Below, piece after piece: positions 1 to 9,293 of a stretch of DNA of 40,480 nt (its first letter is position 1; each line of letters opens with the position of its first letter). The notes beneath the pieces were generated by a model that had not been told where the DNA came from, searched no databases, and saw only the letters and a list, made by a program, of their open reading frames with translations. The stretch is from a virus. The DNA lies in the IMG/VR virus record IMGVR_UViG_3300031673_000177, positions 1-40,480 of that record. One strand, written 5' to 3'. A program made the translations under genes and the position numbers.

Positions 1-2049
1 TGTGGTGTTGGTGGGGATGTTCTGCCAGCTTGTATTGGTGGTTCCTGTCGCAATCCAGAGCGGGGCGGTTGTCGAGTTTAACTGTACGAACTTAGTGCCT
101 ATCGCAGAAGGAGTCACCGTACCTACCGGCGTGTTGTTGCTTACAAGCACACCGGACGCTGACGTGATGTGTGCCCAATCGAAACTGACGGCCCCCGCTT
201 GCAGCGTGTTGGACAAATCCCAAACTAGCAGGCCAGTGTTGTTTCCGTATCCGTCCTGAGACACGTACACAGCCGGTAGACCGCCCGTTTCATTGAAAGT
301 GTTCCCAGCGAATTTCAGATAGCCAACGCCGCGAAAGTCTGTGCAATTTGCATTGCTCGCGGAGCAGTTGAACGTGTTTCCCTGCACCGTAACCTGAGCC
401 GACGTAAAAGGATTCAGAGAGCTTCCAGGGATAGCCACGAGAGCGTTGCCGTTCGGTGACCAAGTTTGGTTGTCTACAAGTTTCACCGCTCCATTCATGC
501 CGGTGCTGAGAGCGATGGCTGCTTCGGTTCCCGCGCTTCCACCGCTTCCAGCGTGGATGATATTGCCTGCTGCGGTAAGATTGGTCACGTAGTTCGTGTA
601 GAGACATCCTGAGCAGTTATTCAGGTTGTTGCCGTTCACAATCACGTCTGTGGCATAACTAGGGACACTGGTTCCAAGAACGCTCACGCACGGCAGCTTG
701 ACGCCCGCCACTCCGCCGACGCTCCCTGTGGTTGTCTCTCCTGATCCATCACAAGTGTTGTTCGTGATTTGAGCGCGAGCCTGCGTGCTCGATCCGGTTA
801 GGTTTCCAGCGAAGTAGGTATAGGTGCCAATGTGTGATCCTTGAGCCGCGCTGGTCTGCGCGTTCACCGCCACGTTTGAATCGATAATCACATCGCTTGA
901 AGCCTTGATGACCATGCAGGCGAAGCCGCAAGCCTCAAAGTAGTTGTGCGCGATGTTGACCCCACCGCTCGATGGATAGAGATGTATCGCAGCAACGTCC
1001 GAGCCAAGATAGTTTCCGCCGTATCCCCAAAAGTAGTTGCCAATGGCGGTGAACTGCGAGAAGTTTCCAGGGTTCGGGATGCCTGTCCCTACCGGACGCG
1101 TGGCCACGAAGATGCCGCCGGGACTTTGTCCTGTCGCGGATAAGGCACTGGCTACGGCAGAGTTGTAATTGAAGTTGATCTGCCCCATGCACCCAGTTCC
1201 GCCCGATCCGACATAGGCGATAAACGTGGGTTGTGCTCCCGTTGAGTCAGTCCCCATGAGTGCCTGATTCGTAAAGAAGCTGCCCTCAATCGTCAGTGTC
1301 CCGCAGAATGCCGACACGTTTACCACGCTGGAAGCGGAGTTCTGCACATGCACGTAGCGAAGCGTGAGAGATGTTCCTGTAGGCAATGCCGCACTAATCA
1401 GCGTAGGCCATGTGCTAGTTTGTCCCGCGAAGTTTCCGTCAATCGTGCCACCCTCGATGGTTAGATGGTTGCTGGTCATGGCGATCATCGGGTTGGCTGT
1501 CGCGCTCTTGTGAAAGAGTGTGGCTTTGCGATTTAGGAGAAAACTGGCGTCCGACGAGAGCGCCACGTTGTCGAGCAAATAGGTTCCGGGAGGGAAGTAC
1601 AACTCCTGCCCGTTTGCAGCCGTGATTGCAGCGTTGAGCGCTGCAGTGTCATTGGTGATCCCGTCACCCTTTAAACCGAAGCAGGAGGTGACTTCCATTG
1701 CCGCGCTCTTATCGCAGACCGCGTTCCCGCCCACGGTTCCAGTCGGCGCTCCAGCGGGTAATGTAATGCCAGCCGCGACGGTGCCTGAGAAGGTGGCCGA
1801 TGTGCCGGTCAGGGGTCCGGTGAGCGTGCCACCCGGACCTACTATATTGGTGAATGCTCCAGGTTGTGTAGCCGCCCCCGTGCCGCCTTGCGTGAGTGTG
1901 CAAGGTAATGCACCCCCGCAGCCCGTTCCAGTGCCGCCGACCTGCACTGCACCTCCCGTTATAGCCACTTGCGCGCGCAGCGGTAGTGCGTAGAGTGCGA
2001 GAGCAATAGCGAATGCTACGATAAGTGCGCATTTATGCTTATGAACCAT
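1..2049 (-). CDS. Secreted-type beta-helix tail spike, 3' end outside window
   Basis: The reading frame starts at ATG 2049, seven bases downstream of an AAGGAG site, and stays open to the left edge, so about 683 residues are seen and the C-terminus is missing. Residues 1-26 form a Sec-type signal peptide (basic start, hydrophobic core, LRAQ end). Around residues 120-160 lies CFGLKGDGITNDTAAL followed by LYFPPGTYLL, the entry motif of pectate-lyase-3-type right-handed beta-helices. The rest is Asn/Gly/Ser-rich with rung-like repeats (for example VIIDSNVAVNAQ). It is the most distal gene of the tail-fibre group, so a receptor-binding or polysaccharide-degrading spike is likely. No catalytic residues can be assigned. 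The signal peptide is odd for a virion protein. Confidence 0.85.
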   Translation of the reverse strand, partial: MVHKHKCALIVAFAIALALYALPLRAQVAITGGAVQVGGTGTGCGGALPCTLTQGGTGAATQPGAFTNIVGPGGTLTGPLTGTSATFSGTVAAGITLPAGAPTGTVGGNAVCDKSAAMEVTSCFGLKGDGITNDTAALNAAITAANGQELYFPPGTYLLDNVALSSDASFLLNRKATLFHKSATANPMIAMTSNHLTIEGGTIDGNFAGQTSTWPTLISAALPTGTSLTLRYVHVQNSASSVVNVSAFCGTLTIEGSFFTNQALMGTDSTGAQPTFIAYVGSGGTGCMGQINFNYNSAVASALSATGQSPGGIFVATRPVGTGIPNPGNFSQFTAIGNYFWGYGGNYLGSDVAAIHLYPSSGGVNIAHNYFEACGFACMVIKASSDVIIDSNVAVNAQTSAAQGSHIGTYTYFAGNLTGSSTQARAQITNNTCDGSGETTTGSVGGVAGVKLPCVSVLGTSVPSYATDVIVNGNNLNNCSGCLYTNYVTNLTAAGNIIHAGSGGSAGTEAAIALSTGMNGAVKLVDNQTWSPNGNALVAIPGSSLNPFTSAQVTVQGNTFNCSASNANCTDFRGVGYLKFAGNTFNETGGLPAVYVSQDGYGNNTGLLVWDLSNTLQAGAVSFDWAHITSASGVLVSNNTPVGTVTPSAIGTKFVQLNSTTAPLWIATGTTNTSWQNIPTNTT

Positions 2050-2057
2050 GGTTCTCC

Positions 2058-3266
2058 TTAATACCCCGCGCATTGATACCATTGAGTGCCTGTGGCCTGC
2101 GTCGAGCTAAACGTGAATACAGCCGTGGTCGTGGTTGTTGCAGTTTGTATGCTCCCATTAACTGCGGCAGGAAATGCGCATGTCCATCCATTAGGAGCTG
2201 CTTGCAGTGTGACCGTAAGCACGCACGCCGTGGTAGACCCATTTGTAAGCGTGAAATCCCCAGCCGCCGCCCCGCCGATTGGCGCGCTCACTGCGCACCC
2301 AGCCCCAGTTACTGTCACCGCTGGCGTACCACCTTGGATGATCGCACTACCGCCGCCGACTGTAACCAATGTCCCACTACCTGTCAAGTTGACTGGGCCG
2401 ATAATGGCAGTGATACCTGTGATGGTGGCCGCCGAAATGTGCGGTGTTGTAAGTGATGCTCCACTTGCCAGCACTACATTCCCTGATCCGGTTACGCCGT
2501 AGCTGGTTCCCCACGCCGCTCCGGTAGAGTTGGGAATACCAGCGGCAGGGTACGGAATTACAGCGTACTGCGGAATGTTCAGAACAGTGCCGGTAAGCGT
2601 GGCAGACCCGCTGGTGCCTATCGTGGTTAGCGAGAAGATACTAGCCAATGCTGTTGCCGGGTTTTTAGTGTTGAACTGCCAAAGTGTGTCAGGCGTGGAA
2701 GTGGGACCGATGATGGCGTAGTCACCAGTCGGTGCACCACCTACGGACACACCATCACCTCCTACCATGTTTAAGCCTGTGCCGGTTGGTTGCGTGATGG
2801 TCTGCGAAGCCGTGGGATTCAGCAGTACAACATTACCCAATGCCGCGCTGGACGCCCAACCTGCAGACCCGCAGAAATACTGTAGATTAGACGTTGTGTC
2901 CACATATGGCATGCCGTAGCTGTAAAATGACAGGCTGACGCCCGTGCCACCAGCCGTCGCGCCCTGGCTCAAGATGACAGTGTGAGTGGAGGCATTGACG
3001 GCCGCCACCGTCGTCCCGGCCGCTATTCCGGTGCCGGCCACCGTTTGGCCGGGCATCACGTCCGTCGGGGTTATGTCTGTAACTATGGCAGAACTTGTGG
3101 CGAGCGTGCCGGTAGCCGTGCCTGGGCAGTACGTGGTTGGCGCGCCGGTTCCTGTGGCGAACGGCCACGCTATTTGTCTGACCGGGTCTATCTGGGAAGA
3201 GGACTGGGCGAGGCACGCCGCCGCCGTAAGCACTAAAAAACTAAGCGCTGTAGAAGTATTGCGCAT
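2058..3266 (-). CDS. Tail fibre/spike-like protein with signal peptide
   Basis: This 402-residue protein starts at ATG 3266 with AGGAG upstream and overlaps the end of the preceding gene by 26 bases. Residues 1-21 look like a Sec signal (hydrophobic core, AAACLAQ end). Residues about 50-116 are a copy of a module seen elsewhere in this window (GQTVAGTGIAAGTTV, then HTVILSQGATA). The C-terminal 100 residues (GAGCAVSAPIGG, then GWTCAF and a final WYQCAGY) resemble C-terminal domains of phage tail spikes. It lies between the short fibre gene and the beta-helix spike, so a role in host binding is inferred. There is no enzymatic motif. Confidence 0.7.
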   Translation of the reverse strand: MRNTSTALSFLVLTAAACLAQSSSQIDPVRQIAWPFATGTGAPTTYCPGTATGTLATSSAIVTDITPTDVMPGQTVAGTGIAAGTTVAAVNASTHTVILSQGATAGGTGVSLSFYSYGMPYVDTTSNLQYFCGSAGWASSAALGNVVLLNPTASQTITQPTGTGLNMVGGDGVSVGGAPTGDYAIIGPTSTPDTLWQFNTKNPATALASIFSLTTIGTSGSATLTGTVLNIPQYAVIPYPAAGIPNSTGAAWGTSYGVTGSGNVVLASGASLTTPHISAATITGITAIIGPVNLTGSGTLVTVGGGSAIIQGGTPAVTVTGAGCAVSAPIGGAAAGDFTLTNGSTTACVLTVTLQAAPNGWTCAFPAAVNGSIQTATTTTTAVFTFSSTQATGTQWYQCAGY

Positions 3267-3636
3267 ACACGCCGGCTCCTGATGGTGTTGGGTTATTCAA
3301 TGTGACGATGTTGCTGGTCAACGTATAGGAAGTGGGTGGCTGAAACACGCCATTGACGTAGAAGCTAAGCATGGCGGCCGGATTGGGTACGTGTGCGAGC
3401 GTGTACACGCTGCCCGGCACCGCGCCTGCAGGGGTTTCCGCCGCCGCAGGCGGCAGTGTGATGCCGCTTATGTTGCCAGCCGTCAATACGGCGACGTTCA
3501 GTGCTGGCACCGTTATCGATCCGCCGAAGATAAGGTCCAGCAGGTTGAGGTCATAATTGATGGGAACTTGCCAGTTGGCCTGGTTAAAAGCTGGCACCTG
3601 TAGCCCTATGTTTGGCGTGGATGTTTCACTGGCCAT
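3241..3636 (-). CDS. Short tail-fibre protein carrying a beta-sandwich module
   Basis: This 131-residue protein begins with a segment (TPNIGLQVPAFNQANWQVP, then INYDLNLLD) typical of short phage fibre proteins that attach to a longer fibre or to the baseplate. Residues 67-130 are the ETPAGAVPGSVYTL...YVNGVFQPP..YTL module, also found here inside two neck proteins. There is no signal peptide. It sits two bases downstream of the main tail-fibre gene and overlaps the next gene, so it is probably a fibre accessory or second fibre subunit. The assignment rests on motif recognition and position. Confidence 0.65.
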   Translation of the reverse strand: MASETSTPNIGLQVPAFNQANWQVPINYDLNLLDLIFGGSITVPALNVAVLTAGNISGITLPPAAAETPAGAVPGSVYTLAHVPNPAAMLSFYVNGVFQPPTSYTLTSNIVTLNNPTPSGAGVYAQYFYSA

Positions 3637-3638
3637 CG

Positions 3639-4628
3639 TTAGTACCCCACCACAGTGACGAAGAGGCTAGGGCTTCCAGTGTGGTAGTTGAAGACGGTGG
3701 CCGCCGAGGTGGTGTAGGACTCCACTGTCACAACATTCTCCTGCGCCACGCCGGCTGGGTCGTAAATGGTCGCCTGCACGCCCAGGCAAGCGACAGGAAA
3801 TGTCGTGGGATAGTTGAAAGTGGTCGTGCTGCTTCCGGCTATGGCGGGTACCAATATATATTGGGTTATCAGCCCTGCCGGGTTCTTGTACCAGTGGCCA
3901 TTGGCGTTGCTGCCGCTTGTGAACCCAGGTGCCGCGACGGGTACGTAGCTGGTTCCATTTCCGGTTAGAACCTGCCCACTGGGTGCAGCGCCGGCTACCT
4001 TCAACGTAGAGAAGTTGCCGGGTGCCGCGTTCGCCGTCCCTATCGCTAAGCCTCCCATGCCACTCGAGGAGACGCTGGGGCCGACTGCCACTAGGGTGTA
4101 TGCCGCGTCTACTTTGAATAGCTGCGCACTGATGGCGCCAGCTGTCGGATCCGGTTGTGCGGCGCCGATAGTGCCCGCCGGAAACACCACTGTATGCCCG
4201 CCAGAGGCGTCCTGCACGAACAGCAGCGTGATAGCCTGCCCAGTGGTTTGCCCGCTAATTGATAGTGTGACATTGCCGGCTAGAGCCACCTGGAACCCAG
4301 AATAGGCCGCCGCATTCAGGGTCAAGGTAGCTGCATATGAGACCGATTGCAGCTGACCGGGTACGTCAGCGGTCGTTAGCACGTTAGCCAGTACCGCTGT
4401 CAGCGTTCCAAGATTGGCATCGCTTATGGTGTAGCCTTTATTGGCCAGGGCCTGCGCGAACGCGGCTGAAAGTGTGCTTATCTGGTAAAGCGTCTTATTG
4501 GCGCTAACGCTGGGCCACAGGGCGTCCACCCCGGCACCGCCGGTGCGCGTGGAGTCCACTAGGTATTCTGAATCTGTTTCCTGATTGGCCTGCGTGGGGT
4601 TGAATTGAAGTATGTTCGTACTGCCCAT
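3639..4628 (-). CDS. Tail fibre with gp53-like receptor-binding C-terminus
   Basis: This 329-residue protein starts at ATG 4628 behind AAGGAGG with 7-base spacing. The N-terminal 90 residues (NILQFNP..NQETDSEYL, then LANKGYTISDANL) match the baseplate-attachment part of phage tail fibres. The C-terminal 95 residues contain GHWYKNPAGLITQYI, FNYPTTFPVACL and a final VTVVGY, the pattern of the gp53-like C-terminal domain that forms the trimeric receptor-binding tip. It lies just downstream of DUF2612, the usual place for the fibre gene in contractile phages. Confidence 0.82.
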   Translation of the reverse strand: MGSTNILQFNPTQANQETDSEYLVDSTRTGGAGVDALWPSVSANKTLYQISTLSAAFAQALANKGYTISDANLGTLTAVLANVLTTADVPGQLQSVSYAATLTLNAAAYSGFQVALAGNVTLSISGQTTGQAITLLFVQDASGGHTVVFPAGTIGAAQPDPTAGAISAQLFKVDAAYTLVAVGPSVSSSGMGGLAIGTANAAPGNFSTLKVAGAAPSGQVLTGNGTSYVPVAAPGFTSGSNANGHWYKNPAGLITQYILVPAIAGSSTTTFNYPTTFPVACLGVQATIYDPAGVAQENVVTVESYTTSAATVFNYHTGSPSLFVTVVGY

Positions 4629-4640
4629 CCAGTGGCCTCC

Positions 4641-5318
4641 TTACGACCAATGCCCTAAGTCCCACCCTGCCACGTAGGAGTTGTTCAGGTCGAAGCCGAA
4701 CGCCGGCAGCGTACCAAGATTGAAGTTGTACTGCACGCCCTCAGGGCGCGGCACTATGAGGCCGCCGCGCACCGTTCCGCTGGTAGCGCCATTCACCGCG
4801 TAGCCGGCGACCATGTCTATTAGCAGCGAACTTGGCAGCCCGCCGATGAATAGCGTTGCACTCATATTCTGGTTGTCTGCTATCGTGATCCGCACGGTCG
4901 GGAACAACTTTGTCCAGACGGCGTACAGCGAGTCTATAGTCCCGTCCCACTGGTTCTGCGCTATCTTAGCCTTGATGTACACGCGATAAATGGCATCATC
5001 CAGAATCGGACTCACGCCATAGCTTGGCTGGAATGGCAATGTCCTGCCCGCGCTGGCCACTGTCCCCAGTATGTCCAACTGCGCACCCACTGCACTGTCC
5101 AAGTCCAGAGCCGTGTCCATCTGCACCAAACATTGGCTGACGTCATCGAATTTCTTAGCCAGCACGTACAGCAGAGCGTTCAATTTCGGCGAAGAAGGCG
5201 CCGTCCAGTAATGCGTCAGCCTACCAAGATAGTAGCCTATGGGCAGCGTCTCTACTGGTGCGTTACCGTATCCGCCCGTACCGTATCCACCCGTGCCATA
5301 AGCCGGATTCTGCATCAT
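4641..5318 (-). CDS. DUF2612 baseplate/tail protein (tail protein I analogue)
   Basis: This 225-residue protein has a DUF2612-like core: LPIGYYLGRLTHYW near residue 25, ALDLDSAVGAQLDILG near residue 70, then an internal DDAIYRVYIKAKIAQNQWDGT segment (first 20 of these residues are the signature). This family occupies the position of P2 tail protein I, at the edge of the baseplate joining the fibre. The N-terminus has a small tandem GTGGYGTGGYG repeat, also visible in the DNA at about 5260-5300. Its start overlaps the end of the J-like gene by 4 bases (ATGA). Confidence 0.8.
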   Translation of the reverse strand: MMQNPAYGTGGYGTGGYGNAPVETLPIGYYLGRLTHYWTAPSSPKLNALLYVLAKKFDDVSQCLVQMDTALDLDSAVGAQLDILGTVASAGRTLPFQPSYGVSPILDDAIYRVYIKAKIAQNQWDGTIDSLYAVWTKLFPTVRITIADNQNMSATLFIGGLPSSLLIDMVAGYAVNGATSGTVRGGLIVPRPEGVQYNFNLGTLPAFGFDLNNSYVAGWDLGHWS

Positions 5319-6754
5319 GCGGCGCTCACTTCTACGTTGCCTGCAACGCCCTCTGATACGGTATAGTACGCGGGCATGTCTATGTCGACGGAAGCCACTG
5401 TGACGAATTGCGCCGATATGCCCGTGGCCGTGGCCGTGGCCGCGTTGGTCATAGTCACTGTAGTACCACTGGCGTAGCCTGTAACGAACGTATTAGGAGG
5501 CACGCCAGTAGCCAGTATGAGTTGACCATTTGCTACTCCGGTGGCTGAGGCCACCGTTATGCTCGTGGACGTGGCGGTAGTATCCGCAGTAGTCGAGTTC
5601 GCCACGATTGAGCCCATCTGCATAGCCTTGACACCGAAAGCGGGCGAAGTGAGCGACGCGTCCAGTGTCATTATTTCGGCTATGATGGCCGAGTACGACA
5701 CGGTTTCGCCGATGGCCAAGTCATTAAGGTACGCAACCACGGCACTCTGCACGCCGGCGATTTGCGCGCTCGTCGGTGACGCGCCGTAACCCACCAGGAC
5801 CACGTTGACGAAAATGGGCAAGTAGGTTGGCTGATAGTAACTGATGTTTTCGACGTAGTTCGGATTTGTAGGGTCTTGCACCGCTACCGTGGTGGTGCCG
5901 TTGGTCAGGCAGCCGATGGTCTTCTTTAGATAGATTGCCAGGGCCACAGCGGCGGGCGTGCCGCCCTCCGCCACGATGGAGATGCTATGTGCCGGATTCC
6001 CCCAGCTGTCAATGGCCCCTGTTGGATTCTCAATGGACGTCCCTGGACCGCCTGGCGTGGGGTAACCCGGCGCCACGCGCGTCACGCCTGGCACGGCCAG
6101 TACGGCGGCCACGGTGGACGCTATGGGCGTAAGCGCCGGAAGGGCCACGCTGATGGCTTGTCGCGCCCTCGCATTGCTGTCTGGCTCCACCTGGACGCCC
6201 GGCACGGCTGCCGCGGCGTTGGTCACCGAGCCGGACGGCGGCGACCAGCCAAGCTGCGGCGTAGCTACGATGTTGATGGTTCCTGGGTCGGCGGCCACGT
6301 TGCCTGGGGTGGTACACACGGCGGTCACATTTACACTACCGCCTGTGATGGTGAGTGGCGTGGGCAGAGCCCACAAGTTGCCCGCCTGATCCTGCGCGAA
6401 CCCGTTGGTTACCACAGCACCGGACGAGCCGGCCACGGTCAGCACAGCAGTGGAGTACGTATACGGCAGCCGCGCCAGCCCGTTCATCTTCAAGTCTCTG
6501 TCCAGACCGGCGCCGACCGCCGTCTGCGGGCTGGACTGGTTGTAGGCTAGCTGAAGACCATTATTCTGGTCGGCCTGCTTCAAGCTGAGTATGGACAGCA
6601 GTTGGTAGATTGGCGAGTCCTGGCCGACGTACTGGCTTTGGCCGTAGATGTTGAGGTACGCCTGGATGTTATCAGCGAGGATGCTCTGGTATGACGCAAC
6701 TGTCAATCCGCTTGGCCCGATGGTGGGCGGCGCGTAGGGCGGTGTGGCACTCAT
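5315..6754 (-). CDS. Baseplate J-like wedge protein with inserted module
   Basis: This 479-residue protein follows the baseplate J / gp6 wedge architecture: an N-terminal segment with GQDSPIYQLLSILSLKQADQ, a central YTYSTAVLTVAGSSGAVV..GF domain, then EPDSNARARQAISVALP and IVAEGGTPAAVALAIYLKK. Residues about 390-455 (SITVASATGVANGQLIL...TVTMTNAATATATG) are an inserted copy of a module that also occurs in a neck protein, the cement protein and a spike. It lies between the gp25/W-like and DUF2612 genes, the canonical order for a contractile baseplate. Confidence 0.88.
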   Translation of the reverse strand: MSATPPYAPPTIGPSGLTVASYQSILADNIQAYLNIYGQSQYVGQDSPIYQLLSILSLKQADQNNGLQLAYNQSSPQTAVGAGLDRDLKMNGLARLPYTYSTAVLTVAGSSGAVVTNGFAQDQAGNLWALPTPLTITGGSVNVTAVCTTPGNVAADPGTINIVATPQLGWSPPSGSVTNAAAAVPGVQVEPDSNARARQAISVALPALTPIASTVAAVLAVPGVTRVAPGYPTPGGPGTSIENPTGAIDSWGNPAHSISIVAEGGTPAAVALAIYLKKTIGCLTNGTTTVAVQDPTNPNYVENISYYQPTYLPIFVNVVLVGYGASPTSAQIAGVQSAVVAYLNDLAIGETVSYSAIIAEIMTLDASLTSPAFGVKAMQMGSIVANSTTADTTATSTSITVASATGVANGQLILATGVPPNTFVTGYASGTTVTMTNAATATATGISAQFVTVASVDIDMPAYYTVSEGVAGNVEVSAA

Positions 6755-6758
6755 TAAT

Positions 6759-7160
6759 CTAACCTCCCACAGCGGCGTAAGCGCCGGGCGCGTTGGTGAC
6801 GGTGACTGGCCCGAAGGCAGTCTGTGCCGTCACGGTGAACTGCAGCGCGCCGCCCTTGAACGAAGTGGACACAGAAGTGACGGCAGTGACATACGGCACG
6901 CCTGCAACCAGCTGCTGCACGCTCAGGCGCATAGCGGCCAACCCGGTCTGGCTGGCGAGTTGTCCCAGCATCTGCTGAAACACCGGCAGTCCTAGATTCA
7001 GGTTCTCCCACCACTCACCCATGAACAAGTTCAGGCGCGTAAGTATGATCTGCGCCACTGCGTCGCCGTTGGTAAGCGCAGTGCCGGGCGCAAACACGGG
7101 GTCGTTCTGCGCGTCCAAGGCTAGGTATGAAATGATGGGCGATGTGGACATTGATGTCAC
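6759..7160 (-). CDS. Baseplate wedge protein, gp25/W-like
   Basis: This 133-residue protein contains DAVAQIILTRLNLFMGEWWE followed by an NLGLPVF stretch, the signature of the gp25/W-like sheath-initiator family in this phage group. The C-terminal half (YVTAVTSVSTSFKGGALQFT) matches the family's beta part. Its start overlaps the spike gene by 4 bases and the J-like gene follows after 4 bases, so the three are co-translated. Length and position both fit. Confidence 0.8.
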   Translation of the reverse strand: MTSMSTSPIISYLALDAQNDPVFAPGTALTNGDAVAQIILTRLNLFMGEWWENLNLGLPVFQQMLGQLASQTGLAAMRLSVQQLVAGVPYVTAVTSVSTSFKGGALQFTVTAQTAFGPVTVTNAPGAYAAVGG

Positions 7161-7885
7161 TGTGCTTTCAGTATTACGGTCTCGCTACCAGCCGGCACGG
7201 TCGGCCCCGCATAGCCCTTGGAAACCAGGAACGGCAAAATGTCGGCTACGAACCACTGGTAGAACGTGTCATTGACAAGCGCCTGCGCCGCGCCCACACC
7301 AGCGGCCCCGGTGACGGCCACCCCAGCGGTGGACACGTCAATTACGGTGGTGGTGCCGTCGTCAGTGCGTATCTGCCGTGACGTGGTGGAGTAGTTCGGC
7401 AGTAGGCGCCGCTGGTTCCACAGCCCGGGGTAGAACCCGCAGTCATGCACGTAGTGGCGCCGCACTTCGTTCTGCCGCTGTGTGCCGCTGACCACACCTG
7501 TGTTCTGCGCTGGTGGACTATTGGTCTGGCCATTTTGCCACCAGAAGTCTATGCATGTATCGCAGAAGATGAGCATGCCCTCGTCACCCTTCTTGAGCGG
7601 GAACGTATCGGCAAAGCCACCGCCCCGCGGCGTCATGATGGGCACGTAGACTATGGGCGGCACGTCCCACCACTGCGGCCCCGTGGCTGTGCGTACGCGC
7701 TCCTGCGTTGCGATCTGCGCTGTGACGGTCTGCGTCACCGGGTCCATGTCGGTGGTCAAGAAGGCTGGCGCAGCGCACCGCGCATCGGCCAGCGCCTGCC
7801 GCAACGCCACGCGCCACTGCGCACTCTGCGCCTGGTTGACCTGGTCGGGCGTGAGCTGAAGCAGAGGATTGTAGCCAGTAGTCAT
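7157..7885 (-). CDS. Baseplate central spike, Gp138 family
   Basis: This 242-residue protein has an N-terminal OB-fold-like region with VTAQIATQERVRT, VPPIVYVPIMTPRGGGF and FPLKKGDEGMLIFCD, characteristic of Gp138-type membrane-piercing spike proteins that sit at the tip of the tail tube. The C-terminal region (VIDVSTAGVAVTG) could form a short beta-helix. It is linked to the hub gene by a 4-base overlap. The spike is expected to close the tube and lead membrane penetration on contraction; that is family knowledge, not visible in the sequence. Confidence 0.83.
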   Translation of the reverse strand: MTTGYNPLLQLTPDQVNQAQSAQWRVALRQALADARCAAPAFLTTDMDPVTQTVTAQIATQERVRTATGPQWWDVPPIVYVPIMTPRGGGFADTFPLKKGDEGMLIFCDTCIDFWWQNGQTNSPPAQNTGVVSGTQRQNEVRRHYVHDCGFYPGLWNQRRLLPNYSTTSRQIRTDDGTTTVIDVSTAGVAVTGAAGVGAAQALVNDTFYQWFVADILPFLVSKGYAGPTVPAGSETVILKAQ

Positions 7886-8958
7886 GCGCCGCCTCCGAAA
7901 GAAGTGAGCAATGAATCAGCGTAGGCGGTGCTCCACCCGGTAACGTCGGTCTGCCATATGTTGCCGCGCGTGTCTCCGGTGTGTCGAACCTGCGTCACGA
8001 AAAACGTGAGGTTGGAATTGTTGGGGGATGCCAGGCCAAAAGGCAGGTTTCCGCTGAGAGGCTCAACGGCTAGCTGATTGATCTGGGTGCGCACCAGCTG
8101 TGCGATCATTGTCTTGGCAGTCACCTTTAGGCGCGGGTCAAGCAGTACAGTGAAGTCCACTCCCTGCTGAGTCTGCACAGGTGTGCCGATGATGCTGCTC
8201 GTGGTGCCATCCGGCAGAGCATACGCTGCGTCCACACCGCCGGGCGGGAACGGCGGGCTGTAGATCAGGTCCGGGGCGCGCTTGCCGCTGGCGGCCTCGG
8301 CCACGTACACTTGCAGTCCGTCAAACCACGTCTGCACGCCGTTGCTGTCCGCTACTTGCGTAAGGTACCTCGGAAGGGTGCCGAACACGGTGTTGCCACG
8401 CGGATACTGCGTGGCTTGCATGCGCTGCGCGGCCACCCGCCCCTGGTTGGCCGGCCCTAACGGCGGCAGATTGGCGCCCTGTATCATCTTGGCGACCAGC
8501 TTCTGCTGGCTGGAAAACACGCCCATGGAAAACGATTGCGGAAACAGGCTCACGCCGGCCGGGAACGCCACGCAGTGCAGTGTTAACTTTTGGTCTACGA
8601 CGCCTTCACGCGTGAACAGTCCTTGGAACACGGTGCTGCTCCAGATGACGCCCATTTGGTTTGGGCCCGTCTGGAAGCCGGCCTTCAGCGTGACGTACAC
8701 GTTGCCCTGTACAGCAGCCAGAACCACGTCCTGCGCAAGGTTTGGATCCATGTTGTAGACACTAATATCAGCATGCCATATAGGTGCCGTATTAGCGGCC
8801 TGCAACACTTCGAACGTTATTCGCAGCGCTTCTGGTTCCCACGTGTTGGATGTCAGCTTTACCTGCTTGGGCCCGTTATTAGGGGCGTAGTCGATGATCA
8901 GCTCGTAGGCTTGGCCCCACAAAGGCGTGGATGAAGATGGCAGTGCGAAAGTGCTCAT
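7882..8958 (-). CDS. Baseplate hub protein
   Basis: This 358-residue protein has an N-terminal beta-rich domain (YELIIDYAPNNGPKQVKLTS, then LRITFEVLQ) and a later region with LPRYLTQVADSNGVQTWFDG and a C-terminal FFVTQVRHTGDTRGNIWQTD. This is the pattern of hub proteins (gp27/D analogues) of simple contractile baseplates. The gene lies between the plug-like and spike genes with 4-base overlaps on both sides, so it probably forms the trimeric hub under the tube. No peptidoglycan-cleaving motif is seen. Confidence 0.75.
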   Translation of the reverse strand: MSTFALPSSSTPLWGQAYELIIDYAPNNGPKQVKLTSNTWEPEALRITFEVLQAANTAPIWHADISVYNMDPNLAQDVVLAAVQGNVYVTLKAGFQTGPNQMGVIWSSTVFQGLFTREGVVDQKLTLHCVAFPAGVSLFPQSFSMGVFSSQQKLVAKMIQGANLPPLGPANQGRVAAQRMQATQYPRGNTVFGTLPRYLTQVADSNGVQTWFDGLQVYVAEAASGKRAPDLIYSPPFPPGGVDAAYALPDGTTSSIIGTPVQTQQGVDFTVLLDPRLKVTAKTMIAQLVRTQINQLAVEPLSGNLPFGLASPNNSNLTFFVTQVRHTGDTRGNIWQTDVTGWSTAYADSLLTSFGGGA

Positions 8959-9293
8959 GTGTTATTGTCCGTCCACAGCAAGCTGAATTGCGCCAGCGTG
9001 TACTGATCAGGATAGTCGTAAGGTGCGCTGCCAGTATTGAGTAGATATGCCTCTCCTATTCGCAGATACTCATACTGTGCAAGCATATTGGAAGCCGGGT
9101 ACAGACCAGTTACAAGCGGTACGCTCGCGATAAGCGCCGTGCCAGTGACGTCGGTTATCGCCATTTGCCAATAGCCGGCCATGACCGAGTACGCCAGCGT
9201 CAGGCCGAGCGTTAGTGCGGCGCCGTTCACCGTCAATTGCACTGCGAACGTCTGGTTGGGCTGCGTAGTGAGCGGAACTATCTGCGCGCTCAC
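8955..9293 (-). CDS. Baseplate plug-like protein
   Basis: This 112-residue protein (IVPLTTQPNQTFAVQLTVNG near the start; YEYLRIGEAYLLNTG and YTLAQFSLLW at the end) looks like the small beta-barrel plug domain of compact contractile baseplates such as that of cyanophage Pam3 (DUF6983-like). It overlaps the Dit-like gene and the hub gene by 4 bases each. The family assignment is from memory of the pattern, not from a search. Confidence 0.7.
   Translation of the reverse strand: MSAQIVPLTTQPNQTFAVQLTVNGAALTLGLTLAYSVMAGYWQMAITDVTGTALIASVPLVTGLYPASNMLAQYEYLRIGEAYLLNTGSAPYDYPDQYTLAQFSLLWTDNNT

Noticed and set aside
1-1192. Several short minus-strand frames at 290-607, 749-931 and 935-1192
   Set aside because: They are in a different frame from the continuous beta-helix spike frame, which stays open from 2049 to base 1.
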